In this document: piece after piece, positions 62,045-64,000 of the stretch
Numbering within the stretch: position 1 is the stretch's first letter
How the letters are laid out: every line of letters begins with the position of its first letter
From: Bacillus sp. MM2020_4
GTDB lineage: Bacteria > Bacillota > Bacilli > Bacillales > Cytobacillaceae
Assembly (NCBI RefSeq): GCF_011250555.1
Contig: NZ_JAANMZ010000009.1
Coordinates: 1-64,000, forward strand
Reading direction: 5' to 3'
DNA length: 64,000 bases
The notes under the pieces: model-generated
Database searches by the model: none
What the model was told of the DNA's origin: nothing
What the model saw: the letters and a program-made list of their open reading frames with translations, nothing else
Made by a program: the position numbers and the translations under genes

Positions 62045-63562
62045 ATGATTACACTGACAGGTAACAGTCTAACACTAGAGCAAATGAAGGATGTTTTATA
62101 CCGCAAGCAAAAGGTCAACGCATCAGAAAAGAGTATGGAAGCGGCTCAAAAAAGCCGGGAAGCCGTTGAGAGAATCGTTTCAGAATCGCGTGTAGTTTAT
62201 GGGATTACCACAGGATTTGGAAAATTTAGTGATGTGTTGATCGATAAGGATCATGTACAAGACTTGCAGCTTAATTTAATACGCTCTCATGCATGCGGTG
62301 TAGGCGATCCATTCCCAGAGGTTGTTGCTAAAGCAATGGTTCTCTTAAGGGCAAACGCACTTTTAAAAGGTTATTCGGGAATTAGACCGCTTGTCATTGA
62401 AAAGCTATTGGAATTAGTGAACAAGGACATCATCCCTGTTATTCCGCAGCAAGGATCCCTTGGTGCAAGCGGTGATTTGGCGCCGTTATCGCATCTTGCT
62501 TTAGTGTTAATCGGTGAAGGCGAAGTGTTTTATAAAGGGGAAAGAATGGAATCTCTTGAGGCGCTTCAACAAGAAGGCATCCTCCCTGTAACTTTAGAAG
62601 CAAAAGAAGGGCTGGCCCTTATTAACGGGACACAGGCGATGACCGCAATGGGGGTTGTCGGTTATTTGGAAGCAGAGCAGTTAGCACATGAAAGTGAACT
62701 GATTGCCTCTATGACCATCGAAGGGTTAAATGGAATTATTGACGCATTTGCTGAAGAGGTACACATCGCAAGAGGGTATAAACAACAGATCGATACAGCG
62801 GCAAGAATCCGCCGCTACTTAAGCGACAGTTTATTAACAACCCAGCAAGGGGAAATAAGAGTCCAGGATGCCTATTCGCTGCGCTGTATCCCACAAGTAC
62901 ATGGTGCTTCATGGCAAGCACTTGATTATGTAAAAGAAAAACTAGAAATAGAAATGAATGCAGCAACCGATAATCCATTAATTTTTGATAATGGTGAAAA
63001 GGTTATTTCCGGAGGAAACTTCCACGGACAGCCAATTGCTTTTGCCATGGATTTTATGAAAATTGCGGTCGCGGAATTAGCCAATATTTCGGAGAGACGC
63101 ATTGAAAGATTAGTTAACCCGCAGCTAAATGACCTACCGCCATTCTTAAGTCCCGAGCCCGGATTACAATCTGGAGCAATGATCATGCAATATGCGGCCG
63201 CGGCATTGGTTTCTGAGAATAAAACACTTGCCCATCCCGCAAGTGTTGATTCGATTCCATCATCAGCAAACCAAGAGGATCATGTGAGTATGGGGACGAT
63301 CGGGTCAAGACATGCGTATCAAATTATTCAGAATGTCAGAAGAGTGCTGGCTATTGAGCTGATTTGCGCAATGCAGGCTGTAGAAATTCGTGGAGTAGAT
63401 AAAATGGCAAGTCATACAAAAATGTTCTATGAAAAGGGACGGGAGCAGGTTCCATCCATTACGAAAGACCGCATTTTTTCAAAAGATATCGAAAAAGCTG
63501 CAGAATGGTTAAAAACAATAGAGTTTTCTCAACTCGTGGCTTCGCTTGCGATCGAATATTAA
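62045..63562 (+). CDS. hutH: Histidine ammonia-lyase
   Basis: A protein of 505 residues that converts histidine to urocanate, the first step of histidine degradation. The MIO cofactor triad Ala-Ser-Gly is in [44 protein letters not shown] sequence ([15 protein letters not shown]) and TDNPLIF complete the active site. Length is normal. No other hut genes lie in the visible 440 bases downstream. GAGGAGCGAG precedes the ATG. Confidence 0.97.
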   Translation: MITLTGNSLTLEQMKDVLYRKQKVNASEKSMEAAQKSREAVERIVSESRVVYGITTGFGKFSDVLIDKDHVQDLQLNLIRSHACGVGDPFPEVVAKAMVLLRANALLKGYSGIRPLVIEKLLELVNKDIIPVIPQQGSLGASGDLAPLSHLALVLIGEGEVFYKGERMESLEALQQEGILPVTLEAKEGLALINGTQAMTAMGVVGYLEAEQLAHESELIASMTIEGLNGIIDAFAEEVHIARGYKQQIDTAARIRRYLSDSLLTTQQGEIRVQDAYSLRCIPQVHGASWQALDYVKEKLEIEMNAATDNPLIFDNGEKVISGGNFHGQPIAFAMDFMKIAVAELANISERRIERLVNPQLNDLPPFLSPEPGLQSGAMIMQYAAAALVSENKTLAHPASVDSIPSSANQEDHVSMGTIGSRHAYQIIQNVRRVLAIELICAMQAVEIRGVDKMASHTKMFYEKGREQVPSITKDRIFSKDIEKAAEWLKTIEFSQLVASLAIEY

Positions 63563-63574
63563 TAGGCAAAAATG

Positions 63575-63604
63575 AAAAGGCGTGAATCATTCACGCCTTT
63601 TTAT
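63575..63604 (+). terminator. Terminator of hutH
   Basis: AAAAGGCGTGAA pairs fully with TTCACGCCTTTT around TCA, followed by TATA. Confidence 0.88.
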
Positions 63605-63628
63605 ATCTAACAGGGTGGTTGCGCTTTT

Positions 63629-63829
63629 TTACTCCATTTGTTCCGGCAGCAAGCGGGCGGTATCTCCCCGACCCTCGTCTTCCTCGACTCTATTTTTAAA
63701 TGCTTCTCTGGTAACAAGGAATTCTTCATCCCCAATGGCTTCCTTTGTATGCTTTTCTGTTACACTATTCATTGGAAACTCACCAGGATGATTCTTCTTT
63801 TTATGTTCAAAATGCTCTCCTCGTGCCAT
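63629..63829 (-). CDS. Small hydrophilic protein, 66 residues
   Basis: ATG 63829 has AAAGGAGTGG a few bases upstream, which decides the start over a longer frame from 63862. The product is strongly polar with many Lys/Glu (MARGEHFEHKKKNHPGEF, EEFLVTREAFKNRVEEDEG) and no hydrophobic core. Small spore or stress protein is possible; no family recognised. Confidence 0.6.
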   Translation of the reverse strand: MARGEHFEHKKKNHPGEFPMNSVTEKHTKEAIGDEEFLVTREAFKNRVEEDEGRGDTARLLPEQME

Positions 63830-63896
63830 ACGGACCACTCCTTTCGTCATCACCTGTAGCATTCCCGAATATTTAAAAAAAATTACGAACGAGTAG

Positions 63897-63945
63897 AAAA
63901 AAAGCTGGTAATAGAGTGGTTATTCACTCATCACCAGCTTTTGTT
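63897..63945. terminator. Hairpin between the small protein and the right-edge gene
   Basis: AAAAGCTGGT pairs with ACCAGCTTTT, with an inner GAGTG/CACTC stem. It covers the stop of the gene leaving the window and could serve both directions. Confidence 0.75.
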
Positions 63946-64000
63946 TCTGCTTTATCAGGTTTGCACATCCTGTCAAGAAAATAGCCGGCAAACACAATGA
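63924..64000 (-). CDS. C-terminal end of a minus-strand gene leaving the window
   Basis: The frame IVFAGYFLDRMCKPDKAETK then AGDE and a stop at 63924-63926 is open to the right edge. It ends in a polar tail after a hydrophobic segment, as in a membrane protein. Only 24 residues are visible, so no product is proposed. Confidence 0.5.
   Translation of the reverse strand, partial: IVFAGYFLDRMCKPDKAETKAGDE

Overview
The window looks like chromosomal DNA of a spore-forming, facultatively anaerobic Bacillaceae (Bacillus/Neobacillus-like). Signs of this are low G+C, strong AAGGAGG-type ribosome binding sites, frequent GTG/TTG starts, a liaI-liaH-liaF-liaS-liaR cell-envelope stress operon, an efeOBU iron operon behind a near-consensus Fur box, an FNR-type regulator with matching boxes, and an nre-type nitrate/oxygen control module. 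No rRNA, tRNA, CRISPR array or prophage was seen.

Layout. 1-3600: a compact signalling/peptide locus: a membrane histidine kinase (cut by the left edge), an HD-GYP protein whose membrane domain resembles that of the kinase, a 23-residue Cys-containing peptide gene directly after it, and a PqqD-like/M50 membrane metalloprotease. I consider this the best candidate for an undescribed system. 3600-12000: a molybdopterin oxidoreductase (probably nitrate reductase) operon with membrane cytochrome-like, four-cluster ferredoxin and Rieske subunits plus three small proteins, followed by a four-gene nre-like regulatory operon (two kinases, NreC, NreA). 12000-16700: glutaminyl-tRNA synthetase, a Gfo/Idh oxidoreductase, a NapH-like ferredoxin behind an FNR-like box, and an SCP2-domain protein. 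16800-22650: an oligopeptide-type ABC importer. 22700-27600: a WG-repeat protein, a cyclase with an apparent ATA start, a DUF2249 protein, FNR, flavodoxin and a small HMA protein, with clustered FNR and Fur boxes.

27700-34250: an AfuABC/FbpABC-type importer with its own YesMN/HptSR-type two-component system and a CcpA-like site, probably for a phosphorylated carbon compound. 34300-41700: housekeeping and accessory genes (MBL hydrolase, DEAD-box helicase, amidase, FAD-Rieske oxidoreductase, DUF1360, LysM-CAP protein) with several very small genes. 41787-43660: a TnpB-like nuclease gene and an IS605-end-like folded sequence. 43800-47300: lia operon. 47400-51400: efe iron uptake. 51500-59400: flippase, ECF sigma factor, aromatic amino acid hydroxylase with a long C-terminal extension, BI-1 protein, MscL, M29 aminopeptidase, a 38-residue membrane peptide and an MFS transporter. 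59500-64000: topoisomerase III, hutH behind an apparent attenuator, a small hydrophilic protein and the tail of a gene leaving the window.

How it fits together. Anaerobic/nitrate metabolism is the strongest theme: the reductase operon, the Nre module, FNR, a NapH-like ferredoxin and a DUF2249 protein each carry plausible O2- or nitrate-responsive sites. Iron control overlaps it at the flavodoxin promoter, where FNR and Fur boxes lie side by side. All functional calls come from reading motifs by eye; no database search was possible.
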